Positions 49,594-59,661 are shown, numbered from the stretch's first letter. The stretch: 64,000 nucleotides of DNA from CAMDPA01 sp965223035 (GCA_965223035.1 OZ244980.1:1302001-1366000); one strand, 5' to 3'. Made by a program: numbers and translations. Notes: generated by a model from the sequence alone, not told the origin.

Positions 49594-51581
49594 GCGACGC
49601 CGAACGGGTAGGCAATAGCCCGCAGGTTAGCCACGCGCCCGATGCGATAGGGCGCGTCGCATTTCAATTTTCCAGATTGACCTCGCTGATGAACAGTGCG
49701 GGGACAATCTGGATGTTTTTTATCATGGTTTTGATCCTCGCCGATATATTTGCTCGCGAGGTCTTCAATGCGCCGATAGCGGGAACGGCGGAGCTGGTTG
49801 GATATTCAATCGTGGGTGCGGTGTACCTGCAGCTCGCCCACTCGCTCCACGTCGGCCGGTTCACCAACGCCGAGTTGTTGATCGATTGGCTTAAAACAAA
49901 CCGTCCGATTGCCGCCAGCATCTATCAGGCCGTTTTTGACGCGCTCGGAGTGTTCGTATTTTTACTGATAGCCTATGGTACGTATTACAAGCTTCTGGAA
50001 GCATGGCCCGATCTTAAATTTGGTGTTGAAGGCACCTTTGCGATTCACGTTTGGCCGCTCCGGGCCATTATTCTGGTCGGCGCCATCGCCGTCGCCATCG
50101 AGTATGCGATCCGCCTTCTGACCAGCGCCAACCAGCTCTTCGGCCTGCTCAGGTTGCGCGCGGCCGCCCCCGCCCCCGCACAGGCGCCGCTTGCGCGGCA
50201 GCCCGTTGGCTGGGGCTACACCGCCCTTTTGTTGGTGATCGTCCCGCTGATCGCCTGGATTGTTTTCGGGGACTTCAGCCGCACGCAGATTGGGATGTTT
50301 TCACTGATCGGGATGTTGCTGCTGATCTTCTTGGGCATGCATGTCGGCGTCGCATTGATTACGCTTGGGTTCGTGGCGATTTGGATCATTTTCGGCAATC
50401 CTGATATCGCGATCAACACGGTCAAGCTGGCGTCGAACGAGTTTCTCCGGAACTATTTTTTCGGCGTTGTCCCGCTGTTCGTCATGATGGGGTTGCTCAT
50501 AAACGAATCGGACATTGGCCGGGACATGTTCAACGTCGCCCGCTGGATGTTGAGCGCCGTCAAAGGTGGTCTCGGCGTGGCAACGGTGGTTGCCAATGCG
50601 GTGTTTGCGGCCATTACCGGCTCGTCCATTGCGTCAGCGGCGGTGTTTACCAAGATTGCCACGCCGCACATGATCGAGCACGGATATACCCCGCGCTTTG
50701 CGGTGGGCACCGTCGCCGGCAGCTCCGTTCTAGGCATGCTGATCCCGCCGAGCCTGCTGCTGATCATCTATGCTTTCGTGGCTGAGCAATCCGTCGGCAT
50801 CTTGTTCCTTGCCGCCATCGTGCCCGGCCTGATCCTTGCGCTCGCGATGGGCATAGCCATCATTGCAATGGCACATTTCTGGCCGAGCTACGTCGGTCGG
50901 CCGAAGCAGGATGAAACTGACGCGGATGAGGACTTTGTGTCGGCGGGGCTTAAGGTTCTGCCCGTGGTCGCGCTGATCATTCTGGTGCTGGGCGGGATCT
51001 ATGGTGGGCTGTTTACGCCAGTGGAGGCTGGCGCCGTCGGTGCCGCCGGCGCTCTCATCATCGCCCTCCTCAAGCGACGCCTGACCTGGGCCAAGCTGTG
51101 GAAAGTGATGATTGAGACGGGTCACACGACCGTTGCGGTGCTGTTCTTGATCCTCGCCGCAAACATTTACGGCCGTATGCTGGCAATTTCCGGATTGCCG
51201 CAGCAAATGGGTGAGTTGATTTCCAGCGCCGACCTCGGGTTCGGTGGATTTATGGGCCTTTACGTCCTGCTGCTGATTATTCTCGGCATGTTCCTCGACT
51301 CGATCTCGATCATGCTGATCTTGTTGCCGCTCATTCTGCCGATCGTGCAGGACTTTGGCGCCGATTTGGTTTGGTTCGGAATTATTACCGTGATCGCCGT
51401 CGAGATGGGGCTGTTGACGCCGCCGCTGGGCATTTGCGTTTACGTGGTGCGATCGACGCTTGATGATAAAAGGATCACGCTGCAGGACATTTTCGCCGGC
51501 GCGTTCCCATTCGTCCTGATAATGCTGGGCGTCACCGTCTTGTTGATCCTGTTTCCCACCTTGAGCTTGATGTTTACGTGA
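49590..51581 (+). CDS. TRAP transporter fused small and large permease (DctQM)
   Basis: A 663-residue membrane protein in which DctQ (about residues 30-190, four helices, IWMFFIMVLILADIFAREV) is joined through a Pro/Ala linker to DctM (about 205-663, 12 or more helices; AAITGSSIASAAVFTKIATP and GMLIPPSLLLIIY are signatures). It takes up a C4-dicarboxylate-type or aromatic acid with Na+. I chose TTG 49590, overlapping the dctP stop (TTGA); ATG 49689 is the alternative but would cut close to the first helix. Confidence 0.9.
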   Translation: MSDAERVGNSPQVSHAPDAIGRVAFQFSRLTSLMNSAGTIWMFFIMVLILADIFAREVFNAPIAGTAELVGYSIVGAVYLQLAHSLHVGRFTNAELLIDWLKTNRPIAASIYQAVFDALGVFVFLLIAYGTYYKLLEAWPDLKFGVEGTFAIHVWPLRAIILVGAIAVAIEYAIRLLTSANQLFGLLRLRAAAPAPAQAPLARQPVGWGYTALLLVIVPLIAWIVFGDFSRTQIGMFSLIGMLLLIFLGMHVGVALITLGFVAIWIIFGNPDIAINTVKLASNEFLRNYFFGVVPLFVMMGLLINESDIGRDMFNVARWMLSAVKGGLGVATVVANAVFAAITGSSIASAAVFTKIATPHMIEHGYTPRFAVGTVAGSSVLGMLIPPSLLLIIYAFVAEQSVGILFLAAIVPGLILALAMGIAIIAMAHFWPSYVGRPKQDETDADEDFVSAGLKVLPVVALIILVLGGIYGGLFTPVEAGAVGAAGALIIALLKRRLTWAKLWKVMIETGHTTVAVLFLILAANIYGRMLAISGLPQQMGELISSADLGFGGFMGLYVLLLIILGMFLDSISIMLILLPLILPIVQDFGADLVWFGIITVIAVEMGLLTPPLGICVYVVRSTLDDKRITLQDIFAGAFPFVLIMLGVTVLLILFPTLSLMFT

Positions 51582-51683
51582 CGTTGCCGGACCGGCAGCC
51601 GCGGGCAGCGTCGCGCCAATCTGATTAGGGCAGCGTCGCATTTAGCTCATGTCCGCCTCAGGCAGACAGGGGGCAGACAGGGT

Positions 51684-52466
51684 CTAAACGAACTGCACCG
51701 AGACCCCACCGAGTGGCCCGAAATCGGCGTGCAGCGTGTCGCCGGGATTGGCCCAAACCGGACGAATAAACGAGCCGGACAAAATCAAATGACCCGCCTC
51801 CAACGTGGTTCCGAGCGAGCCCAGCTTATTGGCGAGCCAAGCCACACCCATCGCTGGGTGGCCAAGAACGCCGGCCGCCAAACCGGTTTCTTCGATTTCC
51901 GAGTTGCGATACAAGATGGCGCCGACCCATCGCAAATCGACCTCCATCGCTCCCACCGGGCGCCCCCCCATGATAATGCCGGCCGCGGCGCCATTGTCCG
52001 ACACCGTGTCGAAGATCTTGCGAGGGTCCTTGACGCGCGCGTCGATCAGCTCGATGGACGGCACCACGTATTCCGTTGCGCGCAGCACATCGGTAAGGCC
52101 GACGCCGGGGCCCTTGAGCGGCTTGGCCAAAATGAACGTCAATTCGGCTTCCACCCTCGGCACGCAGTAATCGGCGTGCTTCAGCTTGGCACCGTCGGCC
52201 ACCAGATGATCGTCCAGCAGGTATCCAAAATCCGGCTCGTCGATTTTCGATGCCGCCTGCATGGCCTTCGAGGTCAACCCGACCTTGTGCCCAATCAATT
52301 TGGCGCCGGCTGCGATCCTGCGCCGCGTCACCTCACTTGAGATCTCATACGCATCATCAATGGTGATATCTGGCCACCGGGCCGAAAGCTGATCGGCCTG
52401 TTTGCGTTCGCGCGCAGCATCGAGCAGGATCTGTGCCGCCGCATCCCGGTCTTCCTTTGGCATCAT
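51684..52466 (-). CDS. hpaH: HpaH-type 2-oxo-hept-4-ene-1,7-dioate hydratase family protein
   Basis: A 260-residue FAH-superfamily hydratase/decarboxylase, closest to HpaH of homoprotocatechuate degradation (KLIGHKVGLTSKAMQ; DFGYLLDD; RVEAELTFILAKPL; LILSGSFIRPVWANPGDT). The metal-binding E-x-E is within VEAELTF. Related MhpD/DmpE hydratases share these motifs, so the substrate chain length is inferred from the other hpa-like genes. ATG 52466 is preceded by AAGGAAG; 39 further upstream bases are open. Confidence 0.82.
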   Translation of the reverse strand: MMPKEDRDAAAQILLDAARERKQADQLSARWPDITIDDAYEISSEVTRRRIAAGAKLIGHKVGLTSKAMQAASKIDEPDFGYLLDDHLVADGAKLKHADYCVPRVEAELTFILAKPLKGPGVGLTDVLRATEYVVPSIELIDARVKDPRKIFDTVSDNGAAAGIIMGGRPVGAMEVDLRWVGAILYRNSEIEETGLAAGVLGHPAMGVAWLANKLGSLGTTLEAGHLILSGSFIRPVWANPGDTLHADFGPLGGVSVQFV

Positions 52467-52631
52467 CGCGTGGTCTTCCTTCGTCTTGGGTTTTCGCTTG
52501 CCCATGAGAAGGGCACGCCGTCGTTCTCCCGGCTCTCAACTCGCTCAACATGCGTATGAGTCTAAATCATCGTGCTCACAGTTGGAACCGTCTTAGCGCG
52601 TCCTACGCGGGGCACGATGGTCGAGCTGAAG

Positions 52632-53768
52632 TTAGGCTGCGGGCAAGGCCAAGCAATGATTGTCCCAAGCCAGCGTCGTGGCTTCACCGTGCCCGACCTG
52701 ATCGCCGTTTTGAGAAAGGGCGGACACTTCGCGATAGCGCCCCCGGCCCGATGTCATCAAGAACCGGCCGGTGTCGCGGCCCTGCGCCAGGCCGTTGACG
52801 AGCGGCATGCGATGGCGGGCCATCAGCGAACGGCTGTCAAGATCGATCATCACGCAAATTCCGGCGCGCGGACAGCTGGCGGCGGCGAACCGGCCGGAGC
52901 GATCCGTGCAGATCGAGCCCACATAACCGCGCATATCCCGCCACGTCGCCTCCGGCAGCGCCAGCGCGGCGAGTGCCTCTCCGCGGCGATGCAGCCCAAC
53001 GAGGGGTAGCACACGTCCCCTCGCCGCCTTGACCTGACAGCCGACGACAATCTGGCCATGCCGAGCAACGGCCAAATGCCTGATCGAAACCGGCTGCAGC
53101 TCACCCGGTAAGGCGTAGGTCTCCAACACCTCGCCATGGCGCACATCGAGATAGGCAAGATTGGACCGCATCGTCGGCAGATTGAGCGGCAGGCGCCCCG
53201 ATGCAGGATGGGTGGCGACGCCGCCGTTGGCGACCACCAAGGTTCGCAGATCCGGCAACAGCGCGAGATCGTGAGGACCGATGCCACCGGAATCGAATTC
53301 GCCCGCACGCCGGTAGCCGGCTTCCGCGTCATAGATGCCGATCACGCCGCGCGCGCGCTCGAAGTCATTCTCGGTGCAGTAAAGCAGCCGGCCATCCGCC
53401 GAGAAGACGCCGTGACCGTAAAAGTGGCGATCAGCCGGGGCGTTGAAGGTTATCGCGCGTCGCCGACCATCTGCGTTGAAATGCAGCGCGAATGTGCCGG
53501 GTCGGCGGGCGAATACGACGCAGTCCCGCGTGCTCGGACGGACCGCAAATCCGTGTCCGCGTGCTGGCAAGGGGACGGTGTGGAGGACACCGGCGCTGAT
53601 CTCCAGCACGGCCGCGGAGAAGCGTCCATCGCGCGTCATCCGTGCCGCCAGAAACAGTGGCACATCAGGCTTGCTGGCCGTTGTGCCGGATTGGGCGGAC
53701 GTCCGCCGACCGGAGGCCAGGGCCAGCGCGCCGAGGCCGCCCAACATGACGCGTCGGTCAATCGCCAT
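52632..53768 (-). CDS. DUF1513 beta-propeller-like exported protein
   Basis: A 378-residue protein of the DUF1513 family. It has a Tat-like signal (IDRRVMLGGLGALALAS) and strand-rich repeats (HFYGHGVFSADGRLLYCTEND; GPHDLALLPDLRTLVVANGG) typical of a periplasmic propeller. It is the last gene of the imelysin operon and overlaps the preceding gene by 11 bases. Families of this operon type are often iron-responsive, but no Fur box is evident here. Biochemical role unknown. Confidence 0.87.
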   Translation of the reverse strand: MAIDRRVMLGGLGALALASGRRTSAQSGTTASKPDVPLFLAARMTRDGRFSAAVLEISAGVLHTVPLPARGHGFAVRPSTRDCVVFARRPGTFALHFNADGRRRAITFNAPADRHFYGHGVFSADGRLLYCTENDFERARGVIGIYDAEAGYRRAGEFDSGGIGPHDLALLPDLRTLVVANGGVATHPASGRLPLNLPTMRSNLAYLDVRHGEVLETYALPGELQPVSIRHLAVARHGQIVVGCQVKAARGRVLPLVGLHRRGEALAALALPEATWRDMRGYVGSICTDRSGRFAAASCPRAGICVMIDLDSRSLMARHRMPLVNGLAQGRDTGRFLMTSGRGRYREVSALSQNGDQVGHGEATTLAWDNHCLALPAA

Positions 53769-54876
53769 CGTCGGCCCCAAAACCCAAGACCAGGCCGGTG
53801 GCATCCGCCAGCAATTGACCGCCAAGGACGAATGCGACCTTCAGGGAAAATCCCGCCGCCACCAACGTGTCGCGCGCCGTCTCATCAGTATAGGCCCGTG
53901 CGCCAAGCGGCTCCAGTGGCTCCAGTTTGGTGATCGTCCCGATCAGTTCGCGCCTGATCCGTCGCTCTACGGACGGACTGTTAGCAGCCACGCGGGCGCC
54001 CAAGCCCCCGGCATCGAACAGATGGTGAAGCCCTTCCAAGTTAGCCCTGAGCGCGGCGATGCTCAGCCCACTAGCAACATAGGCGGGGCGCGTACGTCGC
54101 AGAAAGCGGCGTCGATTGACGCCGGATTTGCCGAGCCCCAGCGGTTTCATCAGTTGGATGTCACGAACCGATTCCAGGGACGTGGTGAAGGCGAGCACCA
54201 GCGCGTGGCTGACCTCCTCGGGCGCGCGATAAACCGCATTCTCTGGCCCGGGATTAAGCCACGTGCGCGCATAGCCACGGGTGTCGTCCCCCCAGCTTTT
54301 GCTCACTTGCCGGCTGATGGTTACCAGGTTGGCGGCGATCGCTTGGGCGTAGGCACAGCGAAAACCTACATGCTGATCAGCCTGATGCGCACCGCCACCG
54401 GCTTTGAATAAAACGATCTCGAGCGCGGTCAGTCCTTGCAACGCTACGCTCTTCTTGGCCAGATCGGCCTGCCTCGTCACGGCGGGATCTTGGCGGCGCA
54501 ACGCGCGTTTGACCTGGTGGCCTCCTACGCCTTTGGGGTCGGGCCAATAGGCCATGCGCGCATGGCGATGGGCTCCGGCGATCGGACCAAAGCGAATGTG
54601 CTCGATCCGCGACCAGGCCCGCACCATCTCAGCAAACGCCGCGTCGGCTGCCTTGCGCCAAGCGGGCGTCGGCGCGTCGCAGCCCTCATCTAACCGCTGT
54701 CGGAGAACACTTCCAACCTCGGTCAGGCGCGCGTAGCCGGGGCGGATATGGCGGTCGAGGGCCTCGCGCGCCAAACCAGGGTGGTCAAAATCAGACTTGG
54801 CGCCGGCCCCCCAAACGGTGGCTGCCGTCACCAACAGCGGCGCGATGACGATCCCGACGACACCGGCCAAGCGCAT
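53758..54876 (-). CDS. Imelysin-family protein without the HxxE histidine
   Basis: A 372-residue exported protein of the imelysin (M75) family, with a signal peptide (LAGVVGIVIAPLLVTAATVWG). It has the family landmarks RIEHIRFGPI, AYWPDPKG and ALQGLTALEIVLF. In the last, the G-x-H-x-x-E motif seen in the other imelysin of this operon reads G-L-T-A-L-E, so the histidine is missing. No protease activity should be assumed for either protein. ATG 54876 has GGAGCAGGA upstream. It begins 16 bases after the di-haem oxidoreductase stop. Confidence 0.85.
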   Translation of the reverse strand: MRLAGVVGIVIAPLLVTAATVWGAGAKSDFDHPGLAREALDRHIRPGYARLTEVGSVLRQRLDEGCDAPTPAWRKAADAAFAEMVRAWSRIEHIRFGPIAGAHRHARMAYWPDPKGVGGHQVKRALRRQDPAVTRQADLAKKSVALQGLTALEIVLFKAGGGAHQADQHVGFRCAYAQAIAANLVTISRQVSKSWGDDTRGYARTWLNPGPENAVYRAPEEVSHALVLAFTTSLESVRDIQLMKPLGLGKSGVNRRRFLRRTRPAYVASGLSIAALRANLEGLHHLFDAGGLGARVAANSPSVERRIRRELIGTITKLEPLEPLGARAYTDETARDTLVAAGFSLKVAFVLGGQLLADATGLVLGFGADDGD

Positions 54877-54892
54877 GATCCTGCTCCCGTTT

Positions 54893-56446
54893 TCATAGTG
54901 AGTTGACAAACGCGAGCAGTTGCTTGCGTTGCTCGCGCGACAGCCTTGTGAAGGCCTCACGGGCCGATTGCGCTTCACCGCCATGCCACAGGATGGCTTC
55001 CGTCACGTTGCGGGCGCGGCCATCGTGGAGCAAGAAGCTGTGTCCGCTCACCTGTTGCGTCAATCCAATGCCCCACAGCGGTGCTGTCCGCCACTCTTGT
55101 CCGCTCGCCACGCCTTCCGGACGATTGTCGGCCAATCCCTCTCCCATGTCGTGCAGCAACAGATCGGAGTAGGGCCAGATCGTATGGTTCGCGAGATGGG
55201 GTTGGCCGTCCAGATCGCCGGTGCGGAAGCTCGGGGTATGGCAGAGCGCACAACCGACATTGTGGAACAGCCGTTTGCCGCGCAGGATCCGAGGGTCCGC
55301 CGCGTTTCGGCGCTTCGGTACGGCCAGGTTGCTGGCATAAAAGGCGACCAAATCCAGCAAGAGGTCGCTGACCTCGCCAGCGCCGCTGCTGCCGCTGCCA
55401 TGGGGTGCTCCAAGACAGCGTTGCTGGCGCGCCGTACAATCACCGGCCACCCGGGGCACCAGTGAGTTGGAGATGCCGATATCCCCGGCAAAGGCTTCCG
55501 CCGACTGCTGGCGGACCGTCGGCGCGCCCGCCTTCCAACCGAAGCGCCCGAGCATCACGCGCCGATGTTCCAGCGACCACACCCGGTTGGGTCTTCCGGA
55601 CACACCATCTTGATTGACATCATCGGGATCGGCGCCGGCGAGAAGGGCGGCGGCGGGGATCGCCTGCAACAGACCCAATCCGATCATCTGCGGCGCAACC
55701 CGCGGCGAGATCATCACGTCGGCGTGGGGTGGCCCATAGGCCAAGTCTGTCAATCGGTAACTCGGCCGGCGCAACTTGACCACGTCGCCGTCGGGAAACG
55801 ACACGGCTACCTCGTCATAGGTCACGTGCATCCGGCCCTCGGCTGCGTGGCCTTGGATGGCGAAGTCCTGCAACTGCGTGCCATAGGTTGGCTCAGGCAT
55901 TACGTTGCTGCGGTGTGATGTGAGCCGTGCGGCGTCGCCCGGGCTCTGCGGCGGGATCGATAACCGCAAAAACATCGATACAGCATTATCTTTAGGCCAA
56001 TTGGCCGAGGGCGGATGACCGCGCCCGTCCTTGAGGTGGCATCGTTGGCACGAGCGCGCATTATAGAGCGGGCCGAGCCCATCTGAGGACTTGGTCGAGG
56101 CCGGTGCCGAGACCCAAAGCTTACGGAATATGGCGTTGCCGAGCTTAAAGCGGAATTCCCCGCGCGCATTCAAATTGCCGGAGTGATGCGAAAACGCGTT
56201 GCGATTGTTAACGCTGCCGCGCGAGGTGGCCGCGCCGCCGGGCAAATCCTCGCCCGCCTCAAATCGACTGTTCGCTTGAGCATCGGTCCGAGGCGGCTGC
56301 GCTTGCGCCGCCGTCAATGCCAGCATTGATGCTGCGTTAACGAGCACAACCGTCGCAATTGTCAAGCACGGCCAGCGCAAGCGCTCGGTCCAACGCCGGT
56401 TGCCGAGCGCCCCAGGCTGCGCGCTCTTTATCAAGTCTCGCTTCAC
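54893..56446 (-). CDS. Di-haem oxidoreductase (DHOR, DUF1111 family)
   Basis: A 517-residue periplasmic c-type cytochrome of the putative thiol oxidoreductase family. It has an N-terminal membrane or signal segment (LTIATVVLVNAASMLALTA), a haem motif CQRCH with surrounding GLGPLYNARSC, and a second haem motif CALCH near residue 410. The GTG start at 56446 lies 6 bases after the imelysin stop, with AAGG upstream. Co-transcription with two imelysins and DUF1513 is a recurrent proteobacterial arrangement; the electron partner is unknown. Confidence 0.9.
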   Translation of the reverse strand: MKRDLIKSAQPGALGNRRWTERLRWPCLTIATVVLVNAASMLALTAAQAQPPRTDAQANSRFEAGEDLPGGAATSRGSVNNRNAFSHHSGNLNARGEFRFKLGNAIFRKLWVSAPASTKSSDGLGPLYNARSCQRCHLKDGRGHPPSANWPKDNAVSMFLRLSIPPQSPGDAARLTSHRSNVMPEPTYGTQLQDFAIQGHAAEGRMHVTYDEVAVSFPDGDVVKLRRPSYRLTDLAYGPPHADVMISPRVAPQMIGLGLLQAIPAAALLAGADPDDVNQDGVSGRPNRVWSLEHRRVMLGRFGWKAGAPTVRQQSAEAFAGDIGISNSLVPRVAGDCTARQQRCLGAPHGSGSSGAGEVSDLLLDLVAFYASNLAVPKRRNAADPRILRGKRLFHNVGCALCHTPSFRTGDLDGQPHLANHTIWPYSDLLLHDMGEGLADNRPEGVASGQEWRTAPLWGIGLTQQVSGHSFLLHDGRARNVTEAILWHGGEAQSAREAFTRLSREQRKQLLAFVNSL

Positions 56447-56452
56447 CTGCTG

Positions 56453-57760
56453 TCACCTTCCGACCGTTTCTGGGCGATCGAGGCTGTCAGACCCCAAAAG
56501 CTCGATCGCCTTGAGATCGAGCGCTTTGACGGCGCGCTTGATCATGCTGGACTGAACAATGAGATGATCGATCGCGGTCTGCACCAACGCATTTCCCTCA
56601 CTGTTGCCTTCACCGATCATCTGGTCGTAGGCCTCGCCGCGGTCGGCCCGTTGCTTGATCGCAGTGATGCTGGCCAAGCTCTGATCTAAGGCTGCGCGCA
56701 GGTCGTGGTCGGCCTTCGGATTTCCTTGCTTGACCAAGTCCGACAGGCTGGGCCCCTCGACCCTGCGACCGTCTACCCGCCGGTATCTGCCGAGATACAC
56801 GTTCTGGATGCCAATGACGTTATAGTAGTGGGAGTTGTGGGTGTTATCCGAGAAGCAGTCGTGCTCCTCCTCAGGGTCGTGCAACATCAATCCCAGCTGC
56901 ATCCGCTCCCCGGCCAGCTCGCCGTAGCTCAACGACCCCATACCCTTGAACATGGCGATCAAGGCAGCGCCTGCGCCATCGGCCAATAGGGCCTTACGGG
57001 CAGCGCCGTCGGGCCGCCATTGGCGCGCCATCCAGTCCAGGTCCTCGACCAGCAACTGGCTGACGGCACGCAGGTACTGGCTCCTCCGATCGCAATGCCC
57101 GCCGGTGCACTGACGCTGATCGAAGTCCGTCGCGGGTCGGTTGCCCGCGCCGGGGCCGGTTCCATTGAGATCCTGTCCCCAGAGCAAAAACTCAACCGCA
57201 TGGTAGCCGCGCGCCACGTTGGCCTCGATTCCCCCCGCCTCGTGCAGCGTTTCGGCGATCAACCGTTTGGTGATCTTGCCAGCCGAGATCTCAACGCCGG
57301 TGGCCCGCACCGTCGGGTTGGCGATCACGTTCGCGGTATAGAGCGCGTTGTCTTCCGATTGCTGGCCGACTTCCGGCGAGACGTAATCGATCAGGCCCTC
57401 ATCGAGCGGCCAGGCGTTGACCTTGCCTTCCCAGTCATCGACAATCCGATTGCCAAAGCGGAACACCTCGGTTTGCTGGTAGGGCACGCGGGCAGCGCGC
57501 CAGGCGCGACGCGCGGCCGCCAGCGTCGTCTCGGACGGTGCTTTGATCAGCGCCTCGATCTTGGCTTGCAGGGTTTTTGCGGTCGCGGCGGCATCCGCAT
57601 AACCGGCTTGGGCGATGTCGGAATAGGTTTCAATGACGGCCATCACCTTATCGTCGGGCGTCTCGGCCCTGAGGCTCGCGTAGCCCGCCGCGACGAGGCC
57701 ATAGCCGACGAGACCGAGCATCCAGGCAGCAATGAGATGAACAGCCGCGGGTTTAATCAT
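56453..57760 (-). CDS. Imelysin-family exported protein (IrpA-like)
   Basis: A 435-residue periplasmic or surface protein of the imelysin family. It has a signal segment (AAWMLGLVGYGLVAAGYASL) and the GxHxxE motif in GYHAVEFLLWG. It also carries AAWRAARVPYQQTEVFRFG and the conserved C-terminal SYGELAGERMQLGLMLHDPEEEHDCFSDNTH segment. Members are linked to iron acquisition by regulation and structure. First gene of the four-gene operon; ATG 57760 is chosen over a TTG 36 bases upstream. Confidence 0.9.
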   Translation of the reverse strand: MIKPAAVHLIAAWMLGLVGYGLVAAGYASLRAETPDDKVMAVIETYSDIAQAGYADAAATAKTLQAKIEALIKAPSETTLAAARRAWRAARVPYQQTEVFRFGNRIVDDWEGKVNAWPLDEGLIDYVSPEVGQQSEDNALYTANVIANPTVRATGVEISAGKITKRLIAETLHEAGGIEANVARGYHAVEFLLWGQDLNGTGPGAGNRPATDFDQRQCTGGHCDRRSQYLRAVSQLLVEDLDWMARQWRPDGAARKALLADGAGAALIAMFKGMGSLSYGELAGERMQLGLMLHDPEEEHDCFSDNTHNSHYYNVIGIQNVYLGRYRRVDGRRVEGPSLSDLVKQGNPKADHDLRAALDQSLASITAIKQRADRGEAYDQMIGEGNSEGNALVQTAIDHLIVQSSMIKRAVKALDLKAIELLGSDSLDRPETVGR

Positions 57761-58156
57761 GGCAACGGTAACCTCAACGATGCTCGCCAAAGTCAAGCGA
57801 CATTTGAGCCAGGCTCGCTTGGCACGGGCGGCCTGTACGCGCTGATACGGGGCAGGATCGCCCGTTATCTTTTGTGCTACTATGTGCCGGATCAGCTGTG
57901 ACGATCATATGTGGCACGATTCCGCATGCCTGCACGGTCGTGTCGCGACGTGTGCTGTTTGGGACAGAGTTGCTGGCCTGGGCAACAAAGCGTGGCGCGG
58001 GTGCGCCACGAACTGGGCGGCCTTGAGGGCGATGATCAGCTGCACGCCGGGGCCGGTTGCGCCATCGGGTGGCAACAGCTGGTCGCCCACGCCCTTAGCC
58101 GTTAACGGAGGTCCCATTGATCGAATTCGCACGCAAAGCTCTTCACTGAGGGATTG
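57761..58156. other. 396-base divergent gap between the imelysin operon and mgtE
   Basis: It contains one perfect hairpin (CGTGGCGC / GCGCCACG, 4-base loop, 57991-58010) about 150 bases before mgtE. I see no Fur-like box, no recognisable magnesium riboswitch and no gene. Confidence 0.45.
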
Positions 58157-59620
58157 GTGACGTTGGGCGCAGTAACTGGTGTAGATCGGCAACGCCTGGA
58201 AAGCCAAACAGCGCACGAGACGGCCAAGCCGCCTCTGCGGTGGTTGCTCGGCGGGACCCCGGCCGCCGAAGCGGAGAACGCTGAGACGCTCTCCGTCCTG
58301 TCAGGCTGGATCAAAGCCGGCGATCGCGATCAGGTGCTGGCCGTGTTGGCGGACTGGCCGCTGCCCGACATTCTGTCTCTGTTAACGCGACTCCGCTCCA
58401 AGCGCGCAAAGGTGCTGTTCGGATGGTTGCCGGACGACCTGGGTTTGCGTGTTCTGTCAGAGCTTCATCCCAGGCTCAGGATCATCCTGGCCCAACGCGA
58501 AACCCGCCGTCGATTCGCCAAGTTGCTGCGCGGCCTCGATCGGCCGAAGGCGCTTCAGTTGTTGGCGGAGCTCCCCGATGCGCTGGCCAACAGCCTGGTC
58601 GGAGAGCGCGAGGATGCTGACCAGTTAATGCGCGAATTGGAAAGCTTTCGCGATACGGCCGCCGCGGCGATGCATCGCGGCATTCTGGCGATTCCTGAAA
58701 ACTGGACGATCGAGCAGGTGATCGCCGAGGTTCGTGCGCGTTCGGACGCGGTGGACAAGCTCGACGCGCTTTACGTTGTCGATCAAGACCATCGCCTTAA
58801 GGGCTATCTGCGGATACGCGACCTCCTGCTATGTCCCCACGAGGCTTTGGTGGCCGGCGTGCTGCGCACTGATCTGGTCAGCGTGGACGCGGATGAGGAT
58901 CAAGAGCACGTGTTGCGGCTGGCTGAAGAGCGCAATCTGCGCGTCATTGCCGTCAAGGATCGCGATGGTCGGCTGGTCGGGTGCGTGAGCCCCGATGAAT
59001 TGGCCGACATCGTGCGTCAAGAAGCTGAGGAGGACATGCTGCTGATGGGCGGCGTGTCTCCGGACTCGACCGTCGATGATACACCGTTGCAGATCGTCAA
59101 ACGGCGCATTCCTTGGCTGGCGGCCGGGCTGTTGGGGGCGTCGGTGGCCGCCGCGGTGATCGGGTCCTATGAAGATGCGCTGGCCAAGGCGGCGATTTTG
59201 GCGAGTTTCATCCCGGTGGTGATGGCGACCGCCGGCAATGCTGGGATCCAGGCGTCCACCATCTCGATTCAAGCGATCACCAATGGCACCATGTGGTCCG
59301 GCGAGCTATGGGCCAGGTTGGTGCGTGAAGCTGCCGGCGCCGCCATCAACGGCGCTTTGATCGGCTTGGCCGTCGGGGCGACGATCTTATTGATCGCGCT
59401 GTTCGTCCCCGTCGACCGACCACACATGCTTGCGATCACGGCGCTGGCTGCGTTGATCGCTGTGACCATCATCGCCAGCACGATTGGCGCGGCCATCCCG
59501 GCGGTGCTCGAGCTGCTCGGACTGGATCCCGCCGTCGCCACCGGTATCTTCATCACCACCACCAATGATGTGTTCGGCGTGCTGATCTTTTTCTCCGTCG
59601 CTTCGCTGCTGTATCTGTAG
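58157..59620 (+). CDS. mgtE: Magnesium transporter MgtE
   Basis: A 487-residue Mg2+ channel. An N-terminal helical superhelical domain (LTRLRSKRAKVLFGWLPDD) is followed by a CBS pair (about residues 175-300; LDALYVVDQDHRLKGYLRIRDLL and RNLRVIAVKDRDGRLVGCVSPDEL), a connecting helix and five transmembrane helices with PVVMATAGNAGIQAS, the selectivity region. GTG 58157 has GAGGG upstream; a TTG lies one codon before. Complete. Confidence 0.93.
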   Translation: MTLGAVTGVDRQRLESQTAHETAKPPLRWLLGGTPAAEAENAETLSVLSGWIKAGDRDQVLAVLADWPLPDILSLLTRLRSKRAKVLFGWLPDDLGLRVLSELHPRLRIILAQRETRRRFAKLLRGLDRPKALQLLAELPDALANSLVGEREDADQLMRELESFRDTAAAAMHRGILAIPENWTIEQVIAEVRARSDAVDKLDALYVVDQDHRLKGYLRIRDLLLCPHEALVAGVLRTDLVSVDADEDQEHVLRLAEERNLRVIAVKDRDGRLVGCVSPDELADIVRQEAEEDMLLMGGVSPDSTVDDTPLQIVKRRIPWLAAGLLGASVAAAVIGSYEDALAKAAILASFIPVVMATAGNAGIQASTISIQAITNGTMWSGELWARLVREAAGAAINGALIGLAVGATILLIALFVPVDRPHMLAITALAALIAVTIIASTIGAAIPAVLELLGLDPAVATGIFITTTNDVFGVLIFFSVASLLYL

Positions 59621-59661
59621 TGCGGGCGTACGCAGACAGCTTGGATGCGCTTCCATCTGGG

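Noticed and set aside
50730..51641. 303-codon minus-strand frame rich in Gln/His/Asp
   Set aside because: Mirror of the hydrophobic DctM helices; the composition is what the complement of Leu/Ile/Val codons gives.
57761..58156. Fur box or magnesium riboswitch
   Set aside because: I looked for both in the imelysin-mgtE divergent region and saw no convincing match.
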